The translations under genes were made by a program, and so were the position numbers. DNA of 64,000 nucleotides from Nymphaea colorata. Lineage: Eukaryota > Streptophyta > Magnoliopsida > Nymphaeales > Nymphaeaceae. Each line of letters starts with the position of its first letter. The stretch's first letter is position 1. The stretch covers positions 19,342,370 through 19,406,369 of the forward strand of contig NC_045140.1 of assembly GCF_008831285.2 (NCBI RefSeq). Reading direction: 5' to 3'. A model generated the notes under the pieces. It was not told the origin of the DNA. It was given only the letters and a program-made list of their open reading frames with translations, and did no database searches. Positions 1-13,400 of this stretch are shown here, piece by piece.

Positions 1-1050
1 TACTAGATTTCCATATGGGAATGTCGAACAACATGGATGTTCAGACTTATTGATCCACCTGACCTGACAACGGTGGCACATATAATTTCAAGATCAATAC
101 TCCTCAATACCATTAGTATAACATCCGAAGACATAGTTATACCACCAACCTTACCAGCGATGCTACCCATATTTTGGTAGAGGAAGAGAGTGACAGAGAG
201 AAAGTCCGGAAGCATCTGCATCAGGTTCTTGTTTCCATGGACCCTCAAACCCTGCAGGATTGGTTGAGGATGCTAAACCAGATTTCGACATGGCTACTCG
301 GCCTGAGGGAATCTCAGAAACCAAAAAATAGAGTGGCTGTGAATATGACGAGAACGGAAACCCTAACTGATTCAGTAATTATTTAGTGAGAATAATCCTC
401 ATATGACATTTCATATGACATTTCATAGTCGGCATGGGAGAGGAACTCCATTGGACAGAAGTAATCTCATGTTTCGTAGTATAGCTGACCACTTTGGACA
501 AAGCAGAACATGATACTATCAACCATAACCTAATTGGATTAAGATACAGTGATCAACAATTTATGGATTTTAGAGTTCAGGGCTTATATCTTGTAGGTGA
601 TCGACAGCTCTCAAATCATCTCAACAATCAGATGAGGTTTTTACAAGCCTGTATTTATGTGTACCTGATTTCTGCGGTGAAATCAGACCAGTATGAACAA
701 CCAATGGAAGCTTTATATACAGTATTTTTGTACACAGGATGGATTTGGAAAACTATATGCTACACTACAATCATGAGCTATAACTTCTACAGGAGAAACA
801 CAACAAGAAGCATTCAAGTCGGTAATTTCACATCAACCAAGAAGCAAAAAGAAACATTCCACGAGCATATCCGACACATCCGCACCAATCCACCTACACG
901 TTGAACTTTCACATGGAACCTGTTCTCACGGGCTGGCTTGTTATCCAGGAGGCACCAAGAGCTTTCAACGGAGAAAACTTAGCGAGGAGCCAACAGAAAC
1001 CATCAACACTAACAGGTGTGACCACAAAATGTTCCATCACTTCAAGAACT
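1..1050. other. 3' flank of the NLP gene, no recognised gene
   Basis: This stretch lies downstream of the NLP stop codon and probably holds its 3' untranslated region in the part nearest 1050. Short open frames exist on both strands, but none resembles a family I know and none is joined to good splice sites. A 12-base unit (tcatatgacatt) is repeated twice in tandem at 399-422. A neighbouring gene's distal exon cannot be excluded because the window starts here. Confidence 0.5.
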
Positions 1051-4000
1051 TTAGCCCGACAAATTGCTAGTACTACCAGAGCTGTTCAAAGATGAATCAC
1101 GAACCAAAAGCTTAAGACTGCTAGCTCCAATTGAGTCCATGATGTCAATACACTCCCGCAGATCATCATCATTCACCAGCATCACCCACTCATCTTCATC
1201 ATCCAGATATTTCAGTTGAAATGTTCCAAAAGCCAGATTGAACCGCCCACCAACTTCCTCAAGCAACCGTGCACATCCTAGACAAAGTGCAAACTTAAAC
1301 CTCACTGTGTCTCCTCTATATGTAGCTTTCACTGTAATTCTGGTATCACCACTATTCATGCTCTTCTTATTCCCGTTGGAACCGCCGTGTGGGACTAAAG
1401 TTGGAGAACTTGGTTCACTGCTATTCATCAGTGAACCAGATGAGTCTGTGGTGCTTGATGAGGTAAGATGCTCCTGTTCTACGCTATCCAAAGCAGACAC
1501 CTCTTTTTGTTGTGCACCCATGGACTTGGGGCTCCTAGATGTAACATGGTGGTCAGAACTGTCAAGATTTGTGATATGCCTATTATAGCTTCCTTCATTG
1601 CATTCCTCTTTTAAGAGGTACGGTCCAGCCAGCCTTTCAGCTACCATGACCTCTGGCTTACACTCACGATGAGGCACTGGCAGTGTACACCCAAAACCAG
1701 CAGCAACAGGATCATCATCAATATCAGCAGTGGTAGTCTTACCTTGTTCGGCATCACATTCTGACATACAAGGAAATCTTGCAGATGAATCCAGCGGACA
1801 CCCACTTGCCTGTAATCTATGTATCCCTGGCTTCTCTTCAACCTGTTGGCCTGCATTTGCAGGGCTAGAATGTCTCTGTATGTCTTGCTTAGTTGCTAAC
1901 TCTGATTTCAGAAATGAAGAGCTTATCTGATCAGTGCTAGAGCAGTTAGGCTCATTGGTTTGTGTTTCTCGAGGGCCAGAAACAGATGCAAACAAACCTC
2001 CACTGATGGCATCAAACCTCAGGGCCCCTTCTGCTCCCTTTACTGAGTCAAGGACAAGCTGGAGCTTCTTCAGTGACCTATTAACTTTGTTTATTTTGCG
2101 GGATGGCCATCTTGAGATTCCATGCTGTCTGCAAATTCTTTTTAACGTTGTCGGACAAACTGCAATCATGAAAGCCCAAAAATTAAAACACATAATTAAG
2201 TTTTTCCTGATTTACTAGGCAAATGAATCAGGATATCATTGAAACAATTGGGTCAAGCAGTGCAATAAAATTTACTTAATTGCATTTTACTCCTACATGG
2301 ATCTCGTATTCTAAAATTGATCCAGGTACTTTAACATCTACCCTCAAATATTGCTTTCACAAGCAAACATACAAAATAAAGTCTGCTTCGAAGAAGAGAA
2401 AATTTTGCGCTGGTTTCAAGGGCATATATTTCGACACCAGGGTGCATTAAAGGACATGAATAGTGAGAAAGCCAGCACAACAAAGGATCGGTGCATAAGG
2501 TACTTCAGCATTATTCCTAGTTCACACTTTATTATAAGGATCCAGTGTGCACAGGTCAATGGAAAAAACAGAAAAGGACCCTACAAATGATAGTCACACA
2601 TGCATATCAAAAAATTCCAGCCAGTGTAATTTGATAGTTTTACACAAACACAAACCTGCTTCTCTGTTCATGTCAGTAGTCTCTCAAAGTTGTAAAAAAT
2701 TCCTGCTGACTTGTACTGTGGTCTTATAAATGCTTTAATGTATATATCTGTGAGTTACAGTTGGGTAATAGCATAGCATTTCATACGTCCATATCTTTTG
2801 TCAATTACATGATTCATTACCTTTTTATTGTGTAATTGCATTGTATCAATTTTCCTACTTGAGAAAAATGACTTGTATCTGCCGTCGACCAGCTAATTTT
2901 CTAATTTTTGTTCATATCATTGTTGCCAACAGGGCTCAGTTAGTTGATAAAAGAGCCCCTAATATGACCTCAAATGAACAATCAATTAATAAGTAATGTT
3001 TGTTTGATATTTAACTTCTTTCAGTGTGATTCATCAATCTGCACATAGAATGCAGAATAATTTGAATGAGTTCTAAAATGAATCCATGCCATTGAGACAT
3101 CATTGTACTTTCTCCTTCGGCTGTATGCCTGCTAAGGAAAAAGTTTTGCCAACAGTACCGGACTCTTAAAGTGCATTAACCAAAAAATAACTGAAGAAAC
3201 TTTCAGACACATTTTTCATGCTTTAGTTGTCCACGACAAAATATTCACCGATTTTTCCAACATTCTCTTTTACCTATTTTTGGAAGATGAGAATAAATTT
3301 CCTTTACTTTTTGTCGGGTTGTATAGAACTCAGAAAAATAGATTCTGATTGTATACTTTCTACATTCAGCATGTTCATACCATTTGTTAATCATCCATGC
3401 CTCTCACACTTTTCAGCTAAATATCTACCAAATCATTCTGAGGTGCACGTGAAAAAACCAACCTGATCATAAACCTGCATTTAAAATTTTAAAGAAACTC
3501 AAATTTAACTAATCAGTGGTGGAACGTCCAGTTTAACATTTGGTTAGTTTCATTTCCTCATAATATTTGCAACATGATCCATATAACTCATAATTATCCC
3601 TCCCAAATGTTTTTGTCAAAATTCTCTGTATCATATTATTGCCAGATTTTTTTGAAAAAATCAGCAATTTTTGACAAATATCAATTGCCAGTTGAGAAAT
3701 CATGAAGTTACTGCTTTCTCAGATAATTCTCGCTGCATAATAAGTTCTAAAACAAGAATCAACAGGATATATTTGGCTGTAGGTCAGCAGCTCTTGTCTG
3801 CCTACCATTATTCCGGACATCATCATGCTGCAAGATACACGCTTTGTGCAGCAATAAATGGAAATCATTACTTGGAGAAGCTATAAAGCCACAATTAATG
3901 AAAAAAAAAACCATGGACTTGGCCACAGGAGCATATAAACTAAACCATCCTTATCACAAAAGCCAGAACACAAACACCTACTTCATGAATCTGGTGATGC

Positions 4001-7000
4001 TTAGAGAGACAGACATACAAATTTCTTCACACAGAAAAAATGAAACAGAGTTTCCATTACAGGTGTCTACTTGTCAATTATGGAAAATTTAGAAAAGTCC
4101 ACCAACTCCTTTCCATGTACTTGCTTCAGTAAATGTGGTGACCTTGTTGATCAAATAGAACCAACATGTTCACCAAAGTATCAGTGACGTTGTCAAAATG
4201 TCACATTAAAATATCACCAAGAAAAAATAAAATGAGGAAAAAAGGAATTAATGAAGTTTTGAAAATATAGCCATTCCATTTTTTTTTAGAATATACTTCT
4301 AACTTTTTTGTTTCTTTTACATTCTAACACTTTAAACTTTGATTAATGTTTGTGTAAGAAAATTTGTAGAAAACTATAATTTCATAATTTTTCTATTACT
4401 TTTTGTATGTTTTCCAGTTTTTTTATTTCCAAGATTTCACCAAGAAAAACAAACCTTCCAACTAATCCCCAAAATAGACTTCGTCAATAAGAACCTGCAA
4501 GCTACATTGATTAGCCATCAAGTGGATCTGATTCTTTCAATTTGAGGAACTCACTCTACATGAATCTTAAGAAATGATCAATAAATTTCACATCACACAA
4601 TGTGTTCCATAACTCATCCATTTTTTTGCAAGAAATTTATCAAGACTATAAGTTCTATGAAGAAACGGTATTTTATGTCATTGAAATTGACAATTTTAGG
4701 TTCCCATGTTTCTTTCTTTGACATTGCAGTTAGCTCCCTTTTGCAATTCTTCTCCTTTCCGTTCATCTATTTTACTTTATCCTACTAATTGGTCTTCTCA
4801 AAGTGGGGGAGGCTAGCTCATACAGGGAATCGGCATGAGAAAACAAGGAGAGACAAGATAAGCTTGTGCTTCTCTGTTTAAACAATATGGTGTCCTAACA
4901 GCAATTACAAAAGCTCAAGATATTTCCAAAAGCTGAATAAGATTCAGAGCTCAAAAGTGACTATCCAATGGGAGAGCTCAAGCATGAGATCGCCTTGAGA
5001 CCTTTAAACCAAAGAAGTTTGAGAGAGCTCAGTAATCCAGGACCACCACTTTGGCAACAAATAAGTAAAGCTATACCCACTCGGCTTGCTTATATGAAGA
5101 AACAAAAGATACAATGCTAACTCTACCATTATAACAGAAGCATTTTAAAGTATAAACCTGATTCCTAGAACTTGGAAGTGCTATCAGTCTAGCATTCTGA
5201 TTTCCAAACATAAAGCCCACCCACAACATGGGAGTTTTGATTCCTATGTCATCTTATTCTGAATTGGTGCAAGATATCATTTCTTAGATTTTCATCTCAC
5301 ATTATTTTAAATTGGTGTAAAATATCACTTCTTAGCTTATCATTTTCACTTTTTGAAAGATTTACTTGTTTACATCAATTACTCTATATGACCCAAGAGT
5401 TCACTTTTGACACAATTTCACATGTCTACCATTTTCAGCTTATTGATCCCCCAAAATCTTGAAACAGCTGCGTTATTTTTCCAATTCACATACTTCTTCC
5501 CATTCCTATACTCGTCTGGCAACTATAGTACATACTACATACCACCCTCAACATTACATGACATGGCTATAGCTGCAAATATAGGTAAACCACTGTTTTC
5601 GTGAATGTGTTCAATACATACAGAATAAAGCTGGTAGTAAAAATGGATGTGAAAAATAAACCATCCATTTAAAAAGGTAAACGATGCCCTCTTTAAATAT
5701 CAGGTTGGAGAAAAGATACATTTCAATAAAATCACAGCCTCCTATGCTACCATTTTGTCAAAATAACCTTACAATTGCCTCAATTTTGTTTTCCTCCGAG
5801 GCAAAAAGTGAGCATGCAACATCAAACAGATACAAAATTCATTGCGAATGGTAAGTGGTAAAAAAGTAGAACCATAGTTACAGATACCGCCAAGACAACT
5901 CTTTTGGGTTTTGATCAATGTTTTTTCTAAGAAATTAGTGGAAAACCAAGTCTTTGTACACTATTTTTTAATTCAAATATTTTTCCAAGAACAAAAAAAA
6001 ACCCTTCCTGTTTAATACCCGAGATAATAATTTGTCCAGCATAACATGATTATTTCTCAGCACAAGACACTTCTAGATGAAAGTAATCAGTACATTTGTA
6101 CTCCAAAAATTAGACAAAGTATGGAGGACAACAGGCAGAATACAGCACATCAGAATAGATAAACCAACTTAAAAGTAAGCTAATCTATTGACAGGGACTT
6201 ACCACCAAGACTTCTAGCAGCATCCTTAAGACTACCAGCAAAGTACTGTTGAAGAAGGCTCAAACTTATACTTTTCTCCACTGAATTGCGCTTTCGGTCC
6301 CATTGCTTTCTATGGTCAAGCATAACCTGAAATGCAATCATCATATCCATTTTACCACTTACTCTAAAGGGACAACCAAAGCAACAACCCACAGCTCAAA
6401 GTTCAACTGTCAGTATAAACTGCAAATGCCAAAATGCATGAGCAATTTAGGAATTAGTGAAACAAAACATATCCATGTGCCCTCGTAACGAGGCTCAAAT
6501 AGATTGTACAAGCAAACTGGAGACAACACACAAACTGTGGCAACAGAAAGCTTGGTATTGTCGACTAATTTGGCAATTTCAACAAACTTTCCAAGACAGT
6601 ACCTCCTTGTTAGCACCCCAATACTTGAACAGGTAGTAGCACAGATAACCGACTTAGTATGGGTCCCAATAAAGGATCTGGATCTTCTCTAACCTGATCC
6701 GAATATCCAAACAAACGTTTGGCTTTTATCAAGATTGCAGGAAAAATATCTGATTTAAAAAAAACCACTGTTTTTCTTTGACATGTCGGCATTAGCAGCA
6801 GAGTGTGTGTGAGTCTGTATGCATATGCGTTCGGATCTAGCTCTTTTAATGTGTATCTATTTTTCTCACCTCAAACAAAAGAAAATGTTTCCCCAAAGGT
6901 TTTTTTTTTTTTTTTTTTTTTTTTGCAAAGTTTCCTGCCATAAGGAAAGTGCAAGATAAGCAAGAGAAAAGGAAACATAGATGAAAGCAGGAAAAACACA

Positions 7001-9335
7001 TACCCATTTTTCTGTCCTATCTTACACAAAAACATATTACTCCATGCAAATAATCAGAAAAGAAACACACCACAAGGGAAGCCCAAGAAAACCAAGAAAA
7101 AAACATGTTATATATGCAGGCAGGACAAATCATCAAGGAAATACACATAAACCTGCTGTAGGGAAGTAAATTAGCTACTCAGCTAAAGATAGACCATATA
7201 CCTGTTCGGGATCAATGTGTGCTTCTGTGTGCTCCTTTATAGGACCTGCAATTTGGACATTTTTCTCATCATTCAAGTACTGATCATTGTCCTTAGTTGG
7301 CCGAGGCAGCTTGCAAGGTATACCTACTGAAGAATAAACCTTTTCTTTATTTGCCTGAAGGTTTCCTAGTGCACATCCATCATCCAGTAACTCAGAATCA
7401 TTGATTGTTCTTAAGCTTCTAGAAAGATGCTGCATGGTAGTTGAGAGACTATCCAGTAAACGTTGTTGCTCAATGCCTGTTCTGCAGTTAACTGGAAGGA
7501 ACAGTTCTAAGATATAATCATAGTTGCCAGTGTGAGTACTCCTTATCCTAATCGCCACAGCAGCATTCAGACCAAAACGACGAGCATGGTGTACAATTGG
7601 GAAATCTTTGATACTAAAAAGCTTCACATCTCTAGAGAAAACGGGATAATTTGACTGAAGTGCCTTCCCAACAATGCCTTGACCTTTCTCTAGGTAACAC
7701 TTCAAACATGATTGATGGAACCCTTCCATCATACCATCATTCACATAGCAAGCAGATTCCTGGATTCCTAACAAAGTTCTCTTTGCCATGGCAGCATCTT
7801 TCATGGTGTGATAATCACCAGTAGTTACATCTGTTCGACCAATTGGTGTCCATGTCTGGGCCAAGGGTAAATTATGTGCATGACAAATGGCTCTCAGTAT
7901 GTCAGCTATCTCCCTCAAAGCAGCTACATGGCCCGCCGTGTGATTCTGAATGAAGTGGGAAAAACCGAAAAAGTATGTCAACTAGTTTTTGTGGAGTATA
8001 TTTTTCCATTTGAATCATTGAAAAAACATAAAACCAGGCACAGCCCTGAAGTACCTGAAGATGCCGCTTGTCTTCCCAGCTTCCTAAGTTGACAGCCTAA
8101 ATATGGAAACAACCTACTGTCAAGCACTTAATCAATCGAAATGGTCTTTTTTACATAAAGAAGCTACGTTTGGGAAAGGGAAACCACAAACTGGAACTTA
8201 CCTTCAAAGCATGGCAAGCACTTTCTATGTCAGGACCAAAATCAGATCTTTCTTTTGTCGTCACAAGCTCCAGCACAGCAGAACAAGACTGTTTATGCGG
8301 CTCAAAAACTGGCAAAGCAAGAGAACCATGGACATCATGTTCAAAAGCATGATTCACTCTCAAATACTCATCTTGATGGTAATATCTAACACTTGAAGTC
8401 CATTCAGGCGCTTGAGAAATAAAAACGCGCCCAGGAAGCCCTGGATATAAACCAGGCGCTTCTCTGGCCGAGAAAGTAAACTTTCTTGAAATGTCACGGT
8501 ACCCAGCAAGGTTCCGATCCAGTAAACAAGGTTGATCAGATGTACTCAGGACATATCTGCCACCCACTTTCATGGGTACCCAAACCTGCATGAGAATGCC
8601 CGTCCCAGCTCTGTCCATGATCAGTGAAATTGCCTTGAGCATTCTCTCAGAAAATGACAATCCAAGCGATCTAGAAACCCTTTCATTCCCTTTGTCACTT
8701 GAACAATCAACCACGTCATCTTGGCCGGTTTTCTCTATCCCACTGTGTGATGTTGAACCCATGTATCTGCCCAAATTTCCTTCTTGAAGTGCCCAAGGTC
8801 CTGGGCTCAGGCCTACTTTCTTTGACAGTTGCTGATATGAAGAAGTTGCACCTTGAGGCCATCGGGAAGTGATTTTATTTGCATGGTACTGCTCAGGTTG
8901 AGAAGAACCATGGCGTAGACTTTCAAGTGCATTTTTCTCCTGAAAACTGCCCAGAGGAAGTCCATTAGAAGCCACGTCAAAAGAATCGGACGGACCGAGT
9001 GACTTGAGCATCATGGGAGAATTTGCACCATCTGAAGTAGGATTTCTATTACTGCAGTTTAGAGAAGAGCCTGCCATGCTGAAAGGACCATATTCCACAT
9101 GCGGCAGTACGTCATGGTGAGCAGCAAAGCTGTTCGATGGTGAAACGGGATTCAGACCGAACAATGCAGAAGCTGGGTCCGTGGTTAAAATATTGCAGGA
9201 TTCGAGATAGCTATCGAAATCCATGAGTTCAGGAGAATTAAAACAATAATCAGAGCTCGTGCTTGCAGTACCTCCTTCTGATGAAGGCCAAGAACCATCT
9301 CCCCTTTGGCGACGGTTGGTGTAGGGATTTTCCAT
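1051..9335 (-). CDS. NIN-like protein (NLP), RWP-RK/PB1 transcription factor
   Basis: Nitrate-responsive nuclear transcription factor of the plant NLP family. Coding exons on the minus strand: 9335-8202, 8096-8055, 7945-7202, 6326-6203 and 2159-1051. All have GT-AG borders and keep frame, giving about 1050 residues, in the upper range for NLPs. Residues about 225-400 carry the conserved NLP amino-terminal region ([26 protein letters not shown]). A second GAF-like block follows in exon 3 ([18 protein letters not shown]). The RWP-RK DNA-binding domain spans about 655-706 and is split by the last intron after SLG; the motif RWPSRK is at 698-703. The PB1 domain spans about 956-1036 and has an acidic OPCA stretch (DDEDEW, NDDDL). 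By family knowledge it binds nitrate-responsive elements and can pair through PB1. The 14-codon exon 2 ([14 protein letters not shown]) is easily missed by gene finders. The subtype is not assigned. Confidence 0.93.
2160..6202 (-). other. 4-kb last intron of the NLP gene
   Basis: This intron splits the RWP-RK domain in phase 1 (G|TT, valine). It is AT-rich and I see no exon, tRNA or intact transposon in it. An imperfect tandem repeat of about 49 bases lies at 5254-5300 and 5302-5349; both copies share attggtg, a run like aatatcactt, and cttag. Short open frames inside it are unsupported. Confidence 0.8.
6900..6924. repeat. Poly(T) tract of 25
   Basis: A homopolymer run of 25 T within the NLP intron between exons 3 and 4. 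On the transcribed strand it reads as poly(A), so it may be the tail of an old retroposed sequence. No recognisable SINE or LINE body is attached. Confidence 0.85.
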
Positions 9336-10400
9336 ACTTTAAAGGAAGAAAATCCTAAGGTCCAAATCTTTTCACCAAAAAGCTTTTTCCTGGTCTGATC
9401 CCCTTGACATTTTTGCACGCTTCCAAAGGGTCCAGAGATGCACCAATATGTCCACAATTCAAAATTCCCAGCAATTTGAAACAGCCTCGATTCCAGCCAA
9501 ACTCCTTCCTTTCTCTATCTTGGTATACAACTACCGTATTTCTATAGCCAAAACGATGATACATAAAAATCAAGTACCAATCACAATGACAAGTTCCGAA
9601 AAGATAAAACTTGCATCATAAATCGGCAGGGAAAGAACAGCATAAGATTTTTGGAATTGAATACTTGATTGTTTCAGCTGACAACTGTGAACCAGTTTAC
9701 AGGAAAAATATGAGATCGAAACCTGAACTACAAACATAAAAAAAGCTAACACTCTTTTGTTCAAATCACTGACAGTCTCGTAGCCCTAGCTAACGGTTGG
9801 TCAGTTAAAATTTGGTTCCTCACCAAGCCAGCGTAAAATTGAAGTGACGAAGACCGCCCCTTCTCCCTCCCGACCCCGTCACCCCCCTCCCAGGAAGGTC
9901 AACGGTACTCCGACGAACAAAAATCGGCGGAAAAGAAAGAAAACCCAGAAAATAAACTTAAATTTTCTCTTCGTTTCACTACAAACTAACAGAACGAACA
10001 GAGAGGGGGGGGAAAAATCCTAATCTGCTAGAATAGAAAATCTATCAAACGAGTGCTTCAAGAGAGAGTGAAAAAAGAGGGGGAGGCGTCGAATCCACCA
10101 AACACACGCAGGGAGGCAATCCTTCCCCCTCACCTGGTAATCTCTCCCGAGGGATCAGAACTCCAGAGAATCAATCTCTCTCTCTTCTTGTCTCTCCCCC
10201 ACTCCAATTTTTTAATTTTCTTTGCTTCCCCCAAGTCCCACCTTGTTGCGGAAGGGCGGCGGGAACAGACGAAACCGTACTACTATTACGGAAGCAGGTG
10301 GGAAGAAACAGAGGCAGGGAAGGGAAAAATCTCAGAGAACCCCCTGGAAGGTCTCCCCCTCCAAAGCGGTAAGTAATTAAAGGCGGCCGGCTTAGTTCAC
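9336..10400 (-). promoter_or_regulatory. NLP 5' leader and promoter region, with candidate upstream ORF
   Basis: This is the sequence upstream of the NLP ATG. A 69-codon upstream ORF (ATG at 9564, stop ending at 9355) finishes 19 bases before the main ATG. A plausible splice acceptor (ggctatag, near 9541) lies inside it, so the ORF may be partly intronic. The distal part, about 9840-10360, is GC-richer with CT-rich runs, as seen in plant leaders and core promoters. No TATA box was assigned with confidence. Leader intron and transcription start are inference. Confidence 0.45.
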
Positions 10401-13400
10401 ATGACAACAAAAGGAAGTAACAGTAAAAAAGGTGAAAGGTGGGCGAGTTGGGAACGACATGGATCTGCAGTTGAACCATCAAAATCCAACGCGCTTGGAA
10501 GGAAGCCCCGAAACAGTGACGACGCCACTTGCTTTCCCAGGTGACGATTTTGTTGTACGACGAACTTTTCAAGAATCTTTCGCCTTGGAAATTTCAAAAA
10601 GCAAAAATGATGAAGACTTTTATTTTTATTATTACATGAATCCATCTAAATCTTTGAAACATTTAAATACTGCATTAGCGTTTTTGTTGCAAACAACTAT
10701 TGTTTGTTAATCCCGATGATCTTAGATCTCCAAATCTTAAGTCTGACACCCTAACAAGTCTTTTGACAGTAGCAACAAGACGTGAATCTGCTTCAAAAAT
10801 TAAAGTAAATTCATGCAGTCGACAACTGTTTTAAAGTCTATCTTAATCTATCTTAAGTTTGATTCATGAAACATCACATACCAAAACTCTTTAAACTCGG
10901 ACGTATGCTTTTACAAATGTAACATTAAGAAAATCTTATTTGTTTATATGATAAATCTCACATAGAGTGGATTTGAGATCAATTTCTGATTAGTATAAGT
11001 GTTGATCTAAGATTCGGGCTATTAGAGACAGTGGATCTCATCGTATCGACGGCTATCAAACACCACCTATGTTTTATAAACCACAAGTTTTGTTGTGGAT
11101 CTGTTGCCACATAAACAATAACATGTTAGTAGTTCAAATGCATGCATCTAAAACGAGTGGTAATGAAATGCCCGTTAAGCTAAAAGATAGTGGCATGGAA
11201 AAGCTCCAATTTGAGAGAGACAACATTAAATGATTGTGACATAGAAAAAGCTCAAGTTGGAGAGCGACAACCTTGAAACTTGATATAAGCGATTCAACTC
11301 GACACTTTTCATGGTCTTCTTTTGCCCCGTAGCTGTAACATATGATGGAGATTGAGATACTTTTAGTAGAACTTGTAATCTTAGAATGTGCTTACATATT
11401 ATAGTTTTATCAACATGAGCTTCGATTTCAAGAAATTTGCCAAGTGACTGCCTTTTGCACTGATCACCAAAACTCAAGGCTCGGAATTTTTTTACAAGTG
11501 AAAGGATCTGACGATAGTTCTTCTAACTAAACCTCATAATGAGTTTAGTAACTTTAAAAAAAAAAAGTAAACTACTCCCAGAGATAGAAGGAATTTTCTT
11601 CCTGGACATATTTTTTTCACTGTTGAAAGTGCTTGCATTTTTTTAATTTATTGATTTTAACCCTTGTTAGAAACAAATGATATTTATCTTCCATGCACAA
11701 AAAAACATGGCACTAAAATACCTAAAACAAAAGTTCTAGAAAATCAAATGAATGAGGGTATATGGAAGGTGGAACAAAAATTACACCAAAAAAGTATTAA
11801 ATATGTGATGCCTGGGTATTTAGTTTCAAGTATTCAAATGTCACCTAATAAAACTTTTACATGGAAATTTTCCAAAAAGTATATTGGGATTTCCTATTTT
11901 TCATCCCCTTTTGCTCCTAGTTTGAGGAAGCACTTGGCAAGGGCCTTGACCATGGATCCCATGCAGTGCTTGCATGGGCTTTCATAAGAAAAAGCCTAAT
12001 TGTCATTTTAGCCGGCTTCTCACGGATAGACCTTGTCTACTTTCCTAAGGGGTTGACGCAATGGTCAAGGCAAGGGCCAGTAGGTGGCTGATTTCATTTT
12101 TGAATTCTTATGGCATCAATCCTCCGTACTACAAAAAAAAAAGACACCGACATGCAAGCTTTTAAGTATGACGGAGATGGCACTCCTAAACACTGAAAGC
12201 AAGCCCTATATGCTAAGAGGATAAAAGGTTAGGTGAAAGCTTCGGCCTTTTACCGGATAGTAGAAAACCGCACTCATCGAATAGACCCTGTCTTCCTCAG
12301 CCAAGCCTCGCCAAATCAATCGTTGCTTTGCTTTAACGCAGGGCGTGGGACATCCAAATAATGACTTTTGCTCCATTGGTCAAGGAAGAGGAAGCTTCCA
12401 TTAAGACGAGTATATATTGGCTGTTGAACGGGCCAGAGATGGGTCCATGACGATTGGCATCAAAGCCAAGAATTGGTCTCGTCAACTAAGTTGGTTAAGA
12501 GTTACTACAGTTTTAGAAGACATTGATTTGCGATAACATGGCCGACCAAACTCAAGATTACTATAAGTAGGTTGACTTATCTCATTTTGAATTTTATATT
12601 GTCATATGCATTTCTTATTGGTTTAAGCAGTAGTGAATTTAGAACCAAAACGACAAAATATTTAGGTACTTTCAAAAAATTAGAGCACTTTGAAAAAATT
12701 TGGGTTACATACAAACACACACATATATATATAACAAAAAATGAAATTTTAAACAAAAGAACAATATATGAAGTTCTCTTATAAAAAAACTAAGCCACCA
12801 GAAAAATTTGTCAGTCACCAGAAAATCCTGCTGGTTGGGTGAGGACTTGCATCAGTGCAGCGCTTCAATGACCCAACCTTTGGTCTTTCTAAGGAAAATC
12901 TGCAATCCTAGACATGCTATCACTACGTCTACATTATTTGATGAAGCTAGATTAATGCGAGAAGTTAAACAACCTCTGACGTTTGTTCATTTCCTTCTAT
13001 CTGCACTTAGTGATGATCATCCGATAGTATCAAAAGTTTATTTTCACTCTCATGCTGCAAGATTACCAACATCAAGGATTATCATAATTCTTGTGGTGGG
13101 GTGGAGGATGATGAACCATGAACTCAGCACCAACGTTAATGATCATGAAAGAAACAAATAGATAGATGGCAACTAGACTTTGGAAGATTTATGGCGAGGA
13201 TGAGATGCTGCCAGACAGCTAAATATTCAAAAACTATCTCTAAAAACACCATAAACCATTGTTAAAAGCACCACAAACCAGCGATAAACCATAAATCTTT
13301 ACTAATGCACTCGAGAGACTAATTTCTACCTCCTCTTCGGCCTATCCAGTAGCTCGGCCAAGCTGGACTTTGCTCGACACTCATGTGATATTAGTACCAC

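Noticed and set aside
1238..1588. 116-codon plus-strand frame
   Set aside because: It is the antisense shadow of the NLP PB1 exon.
12808..13161. 117-codon plus-strand frame in the gene desert
   Set aside because: No family resemblance, no codon or splice support, and surrounded by repeat debris.
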